The position numbers and the translations under genes are program-made. Shown piece after piece: positions 17,990 through 26,421 of a stretch of 64,000 nt of DNA. The DNA comes from a virus: IMG/VR virus record IMGVR_UViG_3300020198_000013, positions 1-64,000 of that record. One strand, 5' to 3'. How positions within the stretch are numbered: position 1 is the first letter of the stretch; the number at the start of each line of letters is the position of its first letter. Below the pieces are notes generated by a model. That model was given only the letters and a program-made list of their open reading frames with translations, did not search any database and was not told where the DNA came from.

Positions 17990-19393
17990 ATGAGAATAGA
18001 AATCCTTAATCATGTAATAAGGATAGACGATCCAGATAAAGAAATAGAATCGGATTTAATTAAAAAATTAACCTATACAGATAAGTCAAAACAATATCAA
18101 ATAAAAAAAATGCAAAAAAATCCATTTTCAATAAAATCTAAACTTTATCAAAAGTTAATAAATGAAGTTAATGGATCTTTAATTGAAAAAGTTGATAATA
18201 CTATTTTTGTCCCATCTGGTTTTGCTAAATATGTTATTGACTTAGTATCTAAAATTAAATCTGTTGAAATTATTGATTCAAGATACGAAACAGGTTCAAA
18301 CATTGCCCTACCGTGGGCAAGTGGTTCTTATTTACTTGAATTGAGAGATTATCAAAAAGAAGCCATCGACATAGCAGTATCAAATTGGCGAGGCATAATA
18401 AACTTTGCAACAGGTCTTGGAAAAACTAAAACAGCAATATCTTTAATACGAACACTAAAAAAAAAGACACTTATAATATGTCCATCAAACTCTGTTGCAA
18501 ATCAATTTAAAGACGAATTAATTCTTGCATTTGGTCAGAATAGAATTGGTTTTATAGGCGATAGTAAATTTAAACCTTCAGATATAACCGTATGTATAGC
18601 TGCATCTGCTAATAATCACATAGATAAAATAAAGAAATTTGATTTAGGTTTAGTTATATTTGACGAATGTCATCATTGTCCTGCCAATACCTTTTATTCT
18701 ATATCACAGGGATTGTCGCATGTTGGACGTATGTACGGATTAACTGCCACTTCTTTTAGATCTGATGGTAAAGATGTCATGATAACAGCAGATTGTGGAG
18801 ACATATTGGTTAAAAGAGATGCAGCATGGGGAATTGCAAATAACTGGTTAGCTCAACCATATTTTATAGTTAGAAAAGTAAATACAACAGGTTTTGATTT
18901 TAAAGATGACAAATTAAAATCATATAAAAATCATGTTTTAAATTCAAAAGAAATGACATCAAGAATAGAATCAGATGCTAAAAACTTTATACAAGCAAAC
19001 AAATCAGTACTTATATTAGTAGATGAGGTTGAGCATGGAGAATCTTTATCAAAAGCTCTAAAAATTCCTTTTGCTCAAGGTGAAGATAAACAATCAAATG
19101 AATATGTCGATCAATTAAACAAAGGTCTTATTCCTGGTCTTGTTGGAACAGATGGAAAAATATCAGAAGGAACAGATACTAGAAATGTAGATATTCTTAT
19201 ATTAGCTAATTTTAGTGCATCTAAAGGAGCCGTTTTACAAGCCGTAGGTAGAGGTCTGAGAAAAACAGATACAAAAAATCATGTTATAATTTTAGATTAT
19301 ATCCCAGCTGGATCTACTATGTTAAGTAGACATGCTAATCAACGTATTTCTTTTTATCAAGAAATTACGTCTAATATAAAATTGGTAGAATAA
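17990..19393 (+). CDS. SF2 DNA helicase, UvsW-like
   Basis: 467 residues. A ~110-residue N-terminal domain precedes a full superfamily 2 core: RDYQKEAIDIAVSNWRGIIN (Q-motif region), ATGLGKTKTA (Walker A, ~138-147), FDECHH (DEAH-type motif II, ~224), LTATSFR (motif III) and QAVGRGLRKT (motif VI, ~417-426). T4 UvsW and Rad25-type helicases have this arrangement. UvsW unwinds R-loops and branched recombination intermediates. The gene is divergent from the replication block and leads the rightward DNA-metabolism block. It ends directly at a G+C-rich non-coding segment. Confidence 0.8.
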   Translation: MRIEILNHVIRIDDPDKEIESDLIKKLTYTDKSKQYQIKKMQKNPFSIKSKLYQKLINEVNGSLIEKVDNTIFVPSGFAKYVIDLVSKIKSVEIIDSRYETGSNIALPWASGSYLLELRDYQKEAIDIAVSNWRGIINFATGLGKTKTAISLIRTLKKKTLIICPSNSVANQFKDELILAFGQNRIGFIGDSKFKPSDITVCIAASANNHIDKIKKFDLGLVIFDECHHCPANTFYSISQGLSHVGRMYGLTATSFRSDGKDVMITADCGDILVKRDAAWGIANNWLAQPYFIVRKVNTTGFDFKDDKLKSYKNHVLNSKEMTSRIESDAKNFIQANKSVLILVDEVEHGESLSKALKIPFAQGEDKQSNEYVDQLNKGLIPGLVGTDGKISEGTDTRNVDILILANFSASKGAVLQAVGRGLRKTDTKNHVIILDYIPAGSTMLSRHANQRISFYQEITSNIKLVE

Positions 19394-19660
19394 CATTTAT
19401 CAAGATACATCCCTCTTGGTGGCTTCCGTCGTCTTGGAGCTAGAAAAAAATGTTAGAGACATGGGGCATCGGTGCTCCAATGAAAGCTGATAGGTTATGT
19501 GTGTTCTGGTCTTTTCATCGCAAGATCCGTTGGCTTGGATATGTTTTAGGACCTTGTTATGGGTTTGGTCAGGCTTAAAAGCGGACCTCAGACGCAGCAA
19601 CCGAGCACAAATAGAAAAGACGTGCACACAAGGGTAAGTGTATAAAATGCCCATTATATT
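19394..19660 (+). ncRNA. Candidate structured RNA, unassigned
   Basis: This ~270-bp stretch has no convincing gene. Its G+C (about 40-50% by line) is well above the neighbouring genes, which is unusual for an intergenic region here. Visible pairings include TTGGAGC (19434-19440) with GCTCCAA (19474-19480), enclosing ATGT/ACAT (19450-19453, 19459-19462). An alternative long-range pairing is GTGCTC (19472-19477) with GAGCAC (19603-19608). It is followed by TATAAA-like sequence and the SD of the dUTPase gene. It does not match RNase P RNA or tmRNA core motifs. The strand is assumed from its neighbours. Confidence 0.35.
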
Positions 19661-19677
19661 TACTTAGGAGATTTTAA

Positions 19678-20106
19678 ATGAATCCAGAAAACAAATGTGC
19701 TAAACTTTGGAATCAAGAAGTCCCTAAATTAGAACACGATCAACAATCTTTAAATAAGATTTTTGAAATGCAAAAATCTCTACAACTTCGTCTTGGTCAA
19801 GATTTTTCTAAAATGACTCTTCATGAAAAAGTATCTTTAATAAAGGACAATTGGACTTCTTTAACATCAGAATATGTTGAATTATTAGAACGTCTTCCAT
19901 GGAAAGCATGGAAAAAATACTCTGATGAACAAAAAACAGATTGGATTTCCGAAGAACAAAAATTAGAAACATATTATGAAGTATGCGATATGATGCATTT
20001 TATGATAAATATTTGTTTATTAGTAGGCGTAGATGCAGATACAATGTGGAAGCTTTACTATACAAAGAATGCAGAAAATTTTGCTAGACAAGACAGAGGT
20101 TATTAA
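19678..20106 (+). CDS. Dimeric all-alpha dUTPase (dUTPase_2/MazG-like)
   Basis: 142 residues, all helical. It shows the acidic metal-binding motifs of the dimeric dUTPase family: E-x-x-x-L-x-E in SEYVELLER (64-72), E-x-x-D in YYEVCDMMHFM (99-109), and the C-terminal NAENFARQDRGY (131-142), close to the family's N-x-x-RQ-x-x-GY ending. These enzymes hydrolyse dUTP (some also dUDP) to dUMP, keeping uracil out of DNA. The start ATG 19678 follows TAGGAG at 19665-19670. It is the first gene after the candidate RNA. Confidence 0.75.
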   Translation: MNPENKCAKLWNQEVPKLEHDQQSLNKIFEMQKSLQLRLGQDFSKMTLHEKVSLIKDNWTSLTSEYVELLERLPWKAWKKYSDEQKTDWISEEQKLETYYEVCDMMHFMINICLLVGVDADTMWKLYYTKNAENFARQDRGY

Positions 20107-20130
20107 TTTTTACTTTATTGAGGTAAATGA

Positions 20131-20844
20131 ATGTCTTGTCTTTTTAATTCATCAATTAAAATATTTAACACAGATCCTATGGACAATTCTTCTATATGGC
20201 CTCATTCAGTTGAAATCTGCATAACTAGAGTACCTATAAGAAAAAGAGATGGGTATTCAGTAGATTTTATGAAAAATTTAGCCAATAAATTAAAAAATTC
20301 TATGGCACCAAATGGAATAGTTTTTCTTATATGCTACGCTCCGATGGAATGTAAATTTAGACCTTTTGAAATTGGAAGCGAAATGGCAAAAGTTGGTTTT
20401 AATCATATTGATAATATTGTTATAGAAAAAACTTGGTTACCTGGAAAAAGATCAGAAAATAATTTAGTAAATTCTCATGATTATGTTTTGTTTTTTTGTA
20501 ATGGTGATGTTTGGAAGATAGACAGATCTCCAATAAAACAATATTTAATGCTAGATGACTCAACTTCCTGTGTTGGGAATACGTGGCTGGTCGAAACAGG
20601 ATCTTTAGATGAAAGTTGCTCAGATGATCTCGCTACTTTGCTAATTAGAATGTCAGATCTTCTTCCAGGCAGTTCTGTTTTTGATCCATTTATGGGCAAT
20701 TCTGCAATATTAAAAGCCTGTCTTACAATGGGTCATTCTTTAATTGGATTTGAAACTGATAAAAGAAAAACAAAACAATATCAAAAAATAGTTGATGATT
20801 TTAAGAGAAAGGAACAAGATGCTATACGTGAAGTCCAAGACTAA
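20131..20844 (+). CDS. DNA methyltransferase-like protein with degenerate catalytic motif
   Basis: 237 residues. The fold order is that of beta-class N4/N6 amino-methyltransferases. The catalytic-motif position (31-42, ITRVPIRKRDGY) comes first, then a strand PNGIVFLICY, and near the C-terminus the SAM motif VFDPFMGNSAIL (183-194), followed by GHSLIGFETD. In active enzymes the first motif is S/D-P-P-Y/W, but here it reads R-V-P-I, and the G-x-G-T loop is G-N-S-A. It therefore probably cannot methylate DNA as family members do, although it may bind SAM or DNA. It overlaps the GroEL gene by 26 bp. Confidence 0.6.
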   Translation: MSCLFNSSIKIFNTDPMDNSSIWPHSVEICITRVPIRKRDGYSVDFMKNLANKLKNSMAPNGIVFLICYAPMECKFRPFEIGSEMAKVGFNHIDNIVIEKTWLPGKRSENNLVNSHDYVLFFCNGDVWKIDRSPIKQYLMLDDSTSCVGNTWLVETGSLDESCSDDLATLLIRMSDLLPGSSVFDPFMGNSAILKACLTMGHSLIGFETDKRKTKQYQKIVDDFKRKEQDAIREVQD

Positions 20845-22519
20845 GGATATTATTTCTTCATCAAATGATCTAGAAAAAATAGTTTTAGAAACTATTTCTA
20901 AAATAGCAGAAATAGCTGGAAGAACCTTAGGACCAGGAGGAAGACCAGTCTTGATTGAAAGAGAAGGTCTTCCTCCTCTAGTGACCAAGGATGGAGTAAC
21001 TGTTGTTAAAGCATTAGGATTGCCTAGTGCTTCTCATAATATAGTTTTAGATACATGTAAAGAAATCTCTTTAAATACAGCAAGAGATGCGGGAGATGGT
21101 ACTACAACTGCAATTGTTTTAGCTGATGCATTAGTTAAAGCTGGCAAGCAATTTATGAAAGAAAACCCTAAATATAATCCCCAGAGATTTGTAAATGAAT
21201 TAAAAGAATGTTATAAAAAAGTAGTTATTCCATATTTAAAAAATGTAGCAATATCTGTTAAAGACGAAGATCTTAAAAAGGTCGCGATGATCTCTGCAAA
21301 CGGAGATGATGAGATTGCAGACGTTGTTGTTAAAGCAGTATTGGCAGCTGGAGACGATGGGACAGTCTTAATACAAGAAGATCAAGGCGGAGGGATGAGA
21401 GTAGAGACAATAGATGGATATATAGTAACATCTGGCCTTCGTGATGTTGGTTCTATTGGTACTTCTTTTATAAACGACAGAGCAGGACAACGAGTAAGAA
21501 TGGATGAGGGTCTCGTTGTCTTGTTTGATGGAACATTAAATGACTTAGTTCTTCCTGCAGCAATTCAAACAGCTATAGAAAATGATCCATCTTATTTTGG
21601 AAGGCCAATAATAGTAATGGCTCATGGTTTTGCCGATCCTGTTATTGAGAAGTTTTTAGTTACATCAAAAGGCGGGGTTTCAGTTGTTCCCGTAATAGTT
21701 CCAAAATCTTCATTGGCAAATTCAAGAACAATGTTTTTATTTGACATGGCAGCGTATACGTCGGCCATGGTTATGAATCCCGCAACTGCTAATTCATTTG
21801 ATGTAAATAATTTTGGACACTTTACATCTGCTCGTATAAATACTTATGAAACATTTTTACAATGTGATTCTGATTCTGAACTTCTTGAAAATAGAGTAAA
21901 TGAATTAAAAGCCATATTAAATGATGCACACTCAGAGCATGATAGGTCTCATTTAAGGGCATCTATTGGCAAATTAACAGGTGGAATATCAACTGTATGG
22001 GTAGGAGGAATGACCGATGCAGAAGTTAGAGAAAGAAGAGATCGTGTTCAAGATGCTGTCGAAGCTGTTAGATCAGCCGTCGCAGAAGGAATTGTCGCTG
22101 GAGGAGCAGGTACGCATTTGGGGATTGTGGTGTGTATTTCTTCGATTAAAGATAGACCCAATTCCTGGAATGTAATGAGTCAAGCTTTGATGGCTCCATT
22201 TAAATTACTCATGCAAAATTGCGGAGAAGAAGATCAACTTGAAAAAGCTATAGAAAAAATAAAACAAAACATGGACTCTCAATGCAAGCCTTCTATTATC
22301 TTTGACGCCTCTGATCATAAATATACAAATCCGTATTCTTCGGGGATAATAGAGCCTGCAAAAGTTCACCGTGTGGCAATTGGAAATGCTATATCTGTGG
22401 CGTCTTTGCTTACAACACTAGGTGGATTGGTAGTCTCTCCTAGAGATTATAATTTGGAAACTCAATTAGAAGTATCTAGAGCAGCTTTTAAAGACATGAT
22501 TTCAGATACTGGAGAATAA
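20819..22519 (+). CDS. groEL: Phage-encoded GroEL-like chaperonin
   Basis: 566 residues from ATG 20819 with AAAGGAA upstream. The frame extends nine codons further upstream, but that part lies in the overlap. Conserved group I chaperonin elements are AGRTLGPGGRPVLI, TKDGVTVVKAL (catalytic Asp), ARDAGDGTTTAIVLADALV (ATP binding), VQDAVEAVRSAVAEGIVAGG (catalytic Asp398 equivalent) and a full apical domain. The GGM tail is missing. No GroES is visible in the window. Several large phages encode divergent GroELs that fold virion proteins. Overlap with the methyltransferase-like gene indicates co-translation. Confidence 0.9.
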   Translation: MLYVKSKTKDIISSSNDLEKIVLETISKIAEIAGRTLGPGGRPVLIEREGLPPLVTKDGVTVVKALGLPSASHNIVLDTCKEISLNTARDAGDGTTTAIVLADALVKAGKQFMKENPKYNPQRFVNELKECYKKVVIPYLKNVAISVKDEDLKKVAMISANGDDEIADVVVKAVLAAGDDGTVLIQEDQGGGMRVETIDGYIVTSGLRDVGSIGTSFINDRAGQRVRMDEGLVVLFDGTLNDLVLPAAIQTAIENDPSYFGRPIIVMAHGFADPVIEKFLVTSKGGVSVVPVIVPKSSLANSRTMFLFDMAAYTSAMVMNPATANSFDVNNFGHFTSARINTYETFLQCDSDSELLENRVNELKAILNDAHSEHDRSHLRASIGKLTGGISTVWVGGMTDAEVRERRDRVQDAVEAVRSAVAEGIVAGGAGTHLGIVVCISSIKDRPNSWNVMSQALMAPFKLLMQNCGEEDQLEKAIEKIKQNMDSQCKPSIIFDASDHKYTNPYSSGIIEPAKVHRVAIGNAISVASLLTTLGGLVVSPRDYNLETQLEVSRAAFKDMISDTGE

Positions 22520-22520
22520 A

Positions 22521-23207
22521 ATGACATTAGAATTTTTAAAATATATATTATCAAATCAATACATAAGATCTGCTTTATTGGTATTTTCTGGCATCCTAAT
22601 TGGATTAGCTTTTTATCCATCTAATGATAAAGTGGTTGAACTTGAATCTAAACTTTTACAAAAACAAACAGAAATAGCAAATCTTAAAATAGTAAATCAA
22701 GAAAAATTAGATGAATTAGAATCAAAACATAGACAAATAGAAACAATGTCTCAAGAAAGAATAAGAACATTAGAATCAGAAAATCAAAAATTAATAAAGA
22801 AAAAAAGATTCAAAAAAGTAGTAACTACTTTACCAGATGGTACTAAAAAAGAAGAAATTATAATAATAACAGATGAAATTGAAATAACAGAAAAACTTAA
22901 AAAATTAGAACAAGATTTATTTGAGAAACATCAAGAAGAGGTTTTTGTTTTAAAATCAAAACATAGACAAGCTATTTCTGAATTAAATAAATCGCATAGA
23001 AAAGAACTAGAAAAAAATATAGAAGAAAAAAATAAACAAATATCATCTTCTAAAAAAATAGGTCTTGGTTTGAGATATTCTTCTGATAATGCAATTGGTG
23101 GACACGTTCATTATCATGTGCTTGGTAATATATTCATGATGTCTGGACTTGATCTTGTTGATAAAACAAAACTTAGATATTCAATAGGTGTGGGATTGAG
23201 TTTATAA
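22521..23207 (+). CDS. Membrane-anchored coiled-coil protein
   Basis: 228 residues. An N-terminal transmembrane helix (SALLVFSGILIGLAFYP, ~18-34) is followed by ~140 residues of charged coiled coil with two SKHRQ repeats. The C-terminal domain is Gly-rich and beta-like (GLGLRYSSDNAIGGHVHYHV, RYSIGVGLSL). The topology (short N-in anchor, long periplasmic coil) resembles inner-membrane spanins, but it is longer than usual and not beside lysis genes. It starts 1 bp after groEL ends, so it is co-transcribed. The function is unknown. Confidence 0.5.
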   Translation: MTLEFLKYILSNQYIRSALLVFSGILIGLAFYPSNDKVVELESKLLQKQTEIANLKIVNQEKLDELESKHRQIETMSQERIRTLESENQKLIKKKRFKKVVTTLPDGTKKEEIIIITDEIEITEKLKKLEQDLFEKHQEEVFVLKSKHRQAISELNKSHRKELEKNIEEKNKQISSSKKIGLGLRYSSDNAIGGHVHYHVLGNIFMMSGLDLVDKTKLRYSIGVGLSL

Positions 23208-23554
23208 TGCCTAAGTACACATATAAATGTGATGATTGTAAAAATAAAAAACAATTATATAAAAAATCTAATGTTCTAAATATAGAATGCAACTGCGGAG
23301 GTCTTATGAACAGAGATGTTCCTATGACAACCTCTGCTTCTGTTAAAGAAAAAATAGATGATTATACAAATATATCAGTAGATCCAAATAATAAAGAAAT
23401 ACTTAACGAAAGATCTTTAGAGCACTTTTGGACTGTGTTGGTTCCAAGGCTATGCCAAGAGCATTCAATGGAACATTGTTTAAAAGAAGGATGGATGTAT
23501 ATAGACGAAAAAGGTCATGTTCAAATGCATACAAAACCTCCCCATAGGAGATGA
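23207..23554 (+). CDS. FmdB-like zinc-ribbon protein
   Basis: 115 residues. The N-terminus YTYKCDDCKNKKQLYKK ... IECNCGGLMNRD carries two Cys pairs (CxxC and CxC) in the arrangement of FmdB/regulatory zinc ribbons. The rest is helical and contains RLCQEHSMEHCLKEGWMYID. Its start overlaps the stop of the previous gene, and it ends 1 bp before the SbcC start. The context suggests an accessory of the SbcC/SbcD or GroEL group. The function is not known. Confidence 0.5.
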   Translation: MPKYTYKCDDCKNKKQLYKKSNVLNIECNCGGLMNRDVPMTTSASVKEKIDDYTNISVDPNNKEILNERSLEHFWTVLVPRLCQEHSMEHCLKEGWMYIDEKGHVQMHTKPPHRR

Positions 23555-23555
23555 T

Positions 23556-25301
23556 ATGCGAATCGTTTCTATTGATATTGAAAATTTTTTAAGTATAGAA
23601 AAAGCACATATTGACTTTAAAAATAATGGAACTCTTTTAATAGAAGGATGGAATCACGATACAAATTCCGCAAATGGAGCAGGTAAGACATCTATTGTTA
23701 CTGCTATATCTTTTATTTTATATGGCAAATCTCCTAGAATATCTGGATCTGGCTTTGTACGTAAAAACTGTAAAAATTCAACATGTAGTGCCATATTGCA
23801 TAAGAAAAATGATATTTATTTTGTTAAAAGAACAAAACCAGGTAGGTTTTTTGCTACAAAAAACAATTTAGAAATATCTGAAGAAGAATTTTATAAAGAT
23901 TTAATTTTAGATTATGATACTTTTTTATTGGTTCAATACTTTGCTCAAGGTCTTGGTCAACGCTTCTTAGATCTAAATGATACAGATCGTAAGGATCTTT
24001 TTATTAGGTTAACTAATTCATATAATTTTTCTAAAATAAAAGAAAACATAGACTTAGAGATAAAAGACTTAAATATAAAAAATAATGATCTTATTATTAA
24101 AGAGTCTTCTATATTGGCAAAAATTAATACATATAAAGAATCTGAGCAAAACATTGATGCATTATTGAAAGCACAGCAAAAAAATACGACATGCATAGAT
24201 GAAACTTTGATAAAAATAAAAGATTTAGAAAAAATAAAGAAACCAGATATTTCTAAAATAATAGATCTTCAAAACAAAACTCAATTAGAAATTGATAAAA
24301 TAACTCAAAACAAAGGAGCTTCTCAGCTTCTACGTAGAAAATTAAAACAAATAGAATTAGAACAACCACCAGAAGACCTGTGCGATGGTATTTGTCCATC
24401 TTGTTCGCAGGCAATAGATATAGTTAATGGAGATTTCTACAGACACGATTCCTCGTCCTTTGAGGCAAAAATAAAATCTTGGAACTTAAATAAAAAAAAT
24501 AAACTATTAGAAATGACAGAATCTATAAAAGAATTAGAATCTTCATTAAGCAAAGAAGAAGATTATAAAAACATAATAGACAAATGCCAAGATAAGATAA
24601 AAGAATTAAAAGATAGTTATATTAAAACAGAATCAAGACTTTTAGAATTAAAAAGTTTTATAAAATTAAAATACCAAGAACTTGAATCTATTAAGTCATC
24701 CATAGATTTTCAAAACAATTTATTAAACAATATTACTAAAAATCAAAATATTTTATTAAAAATATCAGAAGAAAAAAATGAAACAACAAATAAAATCAAT
24801 ATATTACAGACAGTTTCTCAAATAGTATCGCCAACTGGTATTCAGGCATATATACTTGATTCTGTTGTTGATACTTTTAATGATAAAATCAATTCAAATT
24901 TACAAGTTTCGTGGCCAAACTGCTCGTATGAGCTTAAAACATTTAAGGAAAACAAATCTGGCTCTGTTGTTGCAAAAATGTCGGATAATTTAACAATAAA
25001 CGGCGAATCTATGTCAGTAGGTGCTCTATCAGGAGGAGAGAGAAGAAACCTAGCACTTTCTATAGATCTTGCTTTATTAGATACTTATATTTCTTATTCT
25101 GGATTAGATTTAAATCCAATAATACTAGACGAACCATTTGATCATTTAGATTTTTCAAATAGATCAAGAATATTCGAGCTTTTGCAAGAGTCTTCAAAGA
25201 ATAGACAAATAATAGTAATAGACCATTCCTCTGAATTTAAAGCTCTTTTTGATAATATAATAACTGTTTCTAAGAAAAATGATATATCAACCCTATTGTG
25301 A
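23556..25301 (+). CDS. SbcC/Rad50-like ATPase (T4 gp46-like)
   Basis: 581 residues from ATG 23556, with ATAGGAG at 23544-23550. The Walker A is ANGAGKTS (~38-45). Two long coiled-coil arms flank a zinc hook CPSC (~281-284). The signature motif LSGGERRNLALS (~489-500) and Walker B PIILDEPFDHLD (~518-529) follow, with VIDHS as the His loop. With the Mre11-like nuclease at 36549 it should process DNA ends for recombination-dependent replication. It is shorter than bacterial SbcC but typical of T4 gp46. An upstream in-frame TTG lies inside the previous gene and was not used. Confidence 0.9.
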   Translation: MRIVSIDIENFLSIEKAHIDFKNNGTLLIEGWNHDTNSANGAGKTSIVTAISFILYGKSPRISGSGFVRKNCKNSTCSAILHKKNDIYFVKRTKPGRFFATKNNLEISEEEFYKDLILDYDTFLLVQYFAQGLGQRFLDLNDTDRKDLFIRLTNSYNFSKIKENIDLEIKDLNIKNNDLIIKESSILAKINTYKESEQNIDALLKAQQKNTTCIDETLIKIKDLEKIKKPDISKIIDLQNKTQLEIDKITQNKGASQLLRRKLKQIELEQPPEDLCDGICPSCSQAIDIVNGDFYRHDSSSFEAKIKSWNLNKKNKLLEMTESIKELESSLSKEEDYKNIIDKCQDKIKELKDSYIKTESRLLELKSFIKLKYQELESIKSSIDFQNNLLNNITKNQNILLKISEEKNETTNKINILQTVSQIVSPTGIQAYILDSVVDTFNDKINSNLQVSWPNCSYELKTFKENKSGSVVAKMSDNLTINGESMSVGALSGGERRNLALSIDLALLDTYISYSGLDLNPIILDEPFDHLDFSNRSRIFELLQESSKNRQIIVIDHSSEFKALFDNIITVSKKNDISTLL

Positions 25302-25307
25302 TATAAT
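25299..25307 (+). promoter_or_regulatory. Extended -10 promoter, possibly giving a leaderless mRNA
   Basis: TGATATAAT sits at the very end of the sbcC-like gene. The expected start point is around 25314, and the next ATG is at 25315 with no Shine-Dalgarno sequence. This combination suggests a leaderless transcript for the following gene. Confidence 0.5.
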
Positions 25308-25314
25308 AAACACT

Positions 25315-25743
25315 ATGAACAAGCTAGATGAAATTAAAGAAAAATTAAATTTATTAAAAGCAAACCTAATGCCAAGTCTGCGCATGCCCGGCCCTTCTAT
25401 TCCAAAACCTAAAACACCATCAATGGCTGCGTCTAGTAAAAAAAATCCAATAAAAGTAGCAGAGCAAATAAAATCACCAGAGGCAAAGCAATTTGCAATG
25501 AGAAGTGCTATTGCCCAAGTAAAATCTCAAACAAATCAATTAGCATTTAAATCTGAAGATTCAAATCAAAAATTTCATGTACTTATTGATAATCAACTAG
25601 TAAATCAAGAACCTATTAGTCAAGATGAAATAAAATCTAAGTATAAACCTGAAATAGAAACAGGCAGAATACAAATTGTTCCAATCGTACAGGAACAATT
25701 AAGCATGTCTCCTAGTGGACAGTGGCGGCTTAAAAAGGTGTAA
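25315..25743 (+). CDS. Hypothetical protein ending in GQWRLKK
   Basis: 142 residues from ATG 25315; upstream in-frame codons lie inside sbcC. It is Lys/Pro/Ser-rich at the N-terminus (MNKLDEIKEKLNLLKANLMP, RMPGPSIPKPKTP) and probably partly disordered. The C-terminus, MSPSGQWRLKKV, resembles the GQWSLxK tag seen in three proteins of the 55-60 kb virion region. Lack of an SD plus an extended -10 just upstream suggests leaderless expression. The function is unknown. Confidence 0.5.
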   Translation: MNKLDEIKEKLNLLKANLMPSLRMPGPSIPKPKTPSMAASSKKNPIKVAEQIKSPEAKQFAMRSAIAQVKSQTNQLAFKSEDSNQKFHVLIDNQLVNQEPISQDEIKSKYKPEIETGRIQIVPIVQEQLSMSPSGQWRLKKV

Positions 25744-25744
25744 T

Positions 25745-26383
25745 TTGAAAATAATATTAAGCTTTGATCCTGCAGAGTCAACTGGATTTGCTGTTGCTCA
25801 TGTAGATCAAAATGTTTGTAACATTGTAGAATATGGTTTTATCGATATAGACACCTCTTCCGTCTATATGGGAGATTGGTGCATCGATTTACAAAATAAA
25901 ATAGAAGAAATATCAAATAGAATCAAGCCAGATCAAATAGTTGTAGAGGATTATTTTTTTGGCAGTAGATTTTCTTCAGGGGCAAATGTAAACCCAGCGT
26001 ATAGAGCAGCTATACATATATGGTGTAGAAAAAAGAATCTTCATTATGAAATTTTAAACATATCTAATTGGAAAATTTTTATAGCAGGAAGAACGACTCC
26101 AACTAAAGAGCAAAAACAAAAATGGGGAAAAGAACCTGCAAAAAAACTAATGATTGTAGAATCTCTTTGGAAGAGATGGGGAATTAGATTTCCAAATCAT
26201 TCAATATCTTCAAGAACAAATAAACCAATAATTTTTAGATATGATATAGCAGATGCTGTTTCTCAAGCAATGTATGGAGCTTTTTTATTATATAAAACAA
26301 ATGTTTTTAATTGTCTAGTTGATGTCCCACAAGATATCGAGTTTAAGAAAAATAGCAAAAGAACATACACATATATTGAATAG
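25745..26383 (+). CDS. RuvC-like Holliday junction resolvase (RNase H fold)
   Basis: 212 residues from TTG 25745, chosen because AAGGTG at 25735-25740 gives normal spacing; a GTG at 25715 would lie inside the previous gene. Motifs of RuvC-type nucleases are KIILSFDPAESTGFAVA (first Asp, ~7), QIVVEDYFFG (Glu, ~67) and FRYDIADAVSQAMYG (two Asp residues, ~166-169). The enzyme would cleave four-way junctions before packaging, completing the UvsX/SbcCD recombination set. The GRTTPTKEQKQKWGKEPAKK loop is an insertion of uncertain role. Confidence 0.75.
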   Translation: MKIILSFDPAESTGFAVAHVDQNVCNIVEYGFIDIDTSSVYMGDWCIDLQNKIEEISNRIKPDQIVVEDYFFGSRFSSGANVNPAYRAAIHIWCRKKNLHYEILNISNWKIFIAGRTTPTKEQKQKWGKEPAKKLMIVESLWKRWGIRFPNHSISSRTNKPIIFRYDIADAVSQAMYGAFLLYKTNVFNCLVDVPQDIEFKKNSKRTYTYIE

Positions 26384-26384
26384 G

Positions 26385-26393
26385 TATAACAAA
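26385..26393 (+). promoter_or_regulatory. Candidate -10 element (TATAACAAA)
   Basis: TATAACAAA lies 29 bp upstream of the next start codon, followed by AAAAGGAGG. It is similar to boxes at 14320 and 33387. No -35 is evident. Confidence 0.3.
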
Positions 26394-26421
26394 AATAGAT
26401 CTTAAAAGGAGGATTTGTGAA

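Noticed and set aside
19400-19654. 84-codon minus-strand ORF in the candidate RNA region
   Set aside because: It has no ribosome-binding site on that strand, its composition is odd, and it lies opposite to both flanking genes.
19394-19660. RNase P RNA or tmRNA
   Set aside because: Some words (for example CACAAATAG) recall RNase P RNA, but the conserved core GAGGAAAGTCC and AGAGAGCAAACC-like segments are missing. There is no tRNA-like end or tag reading frame for tmRNA.
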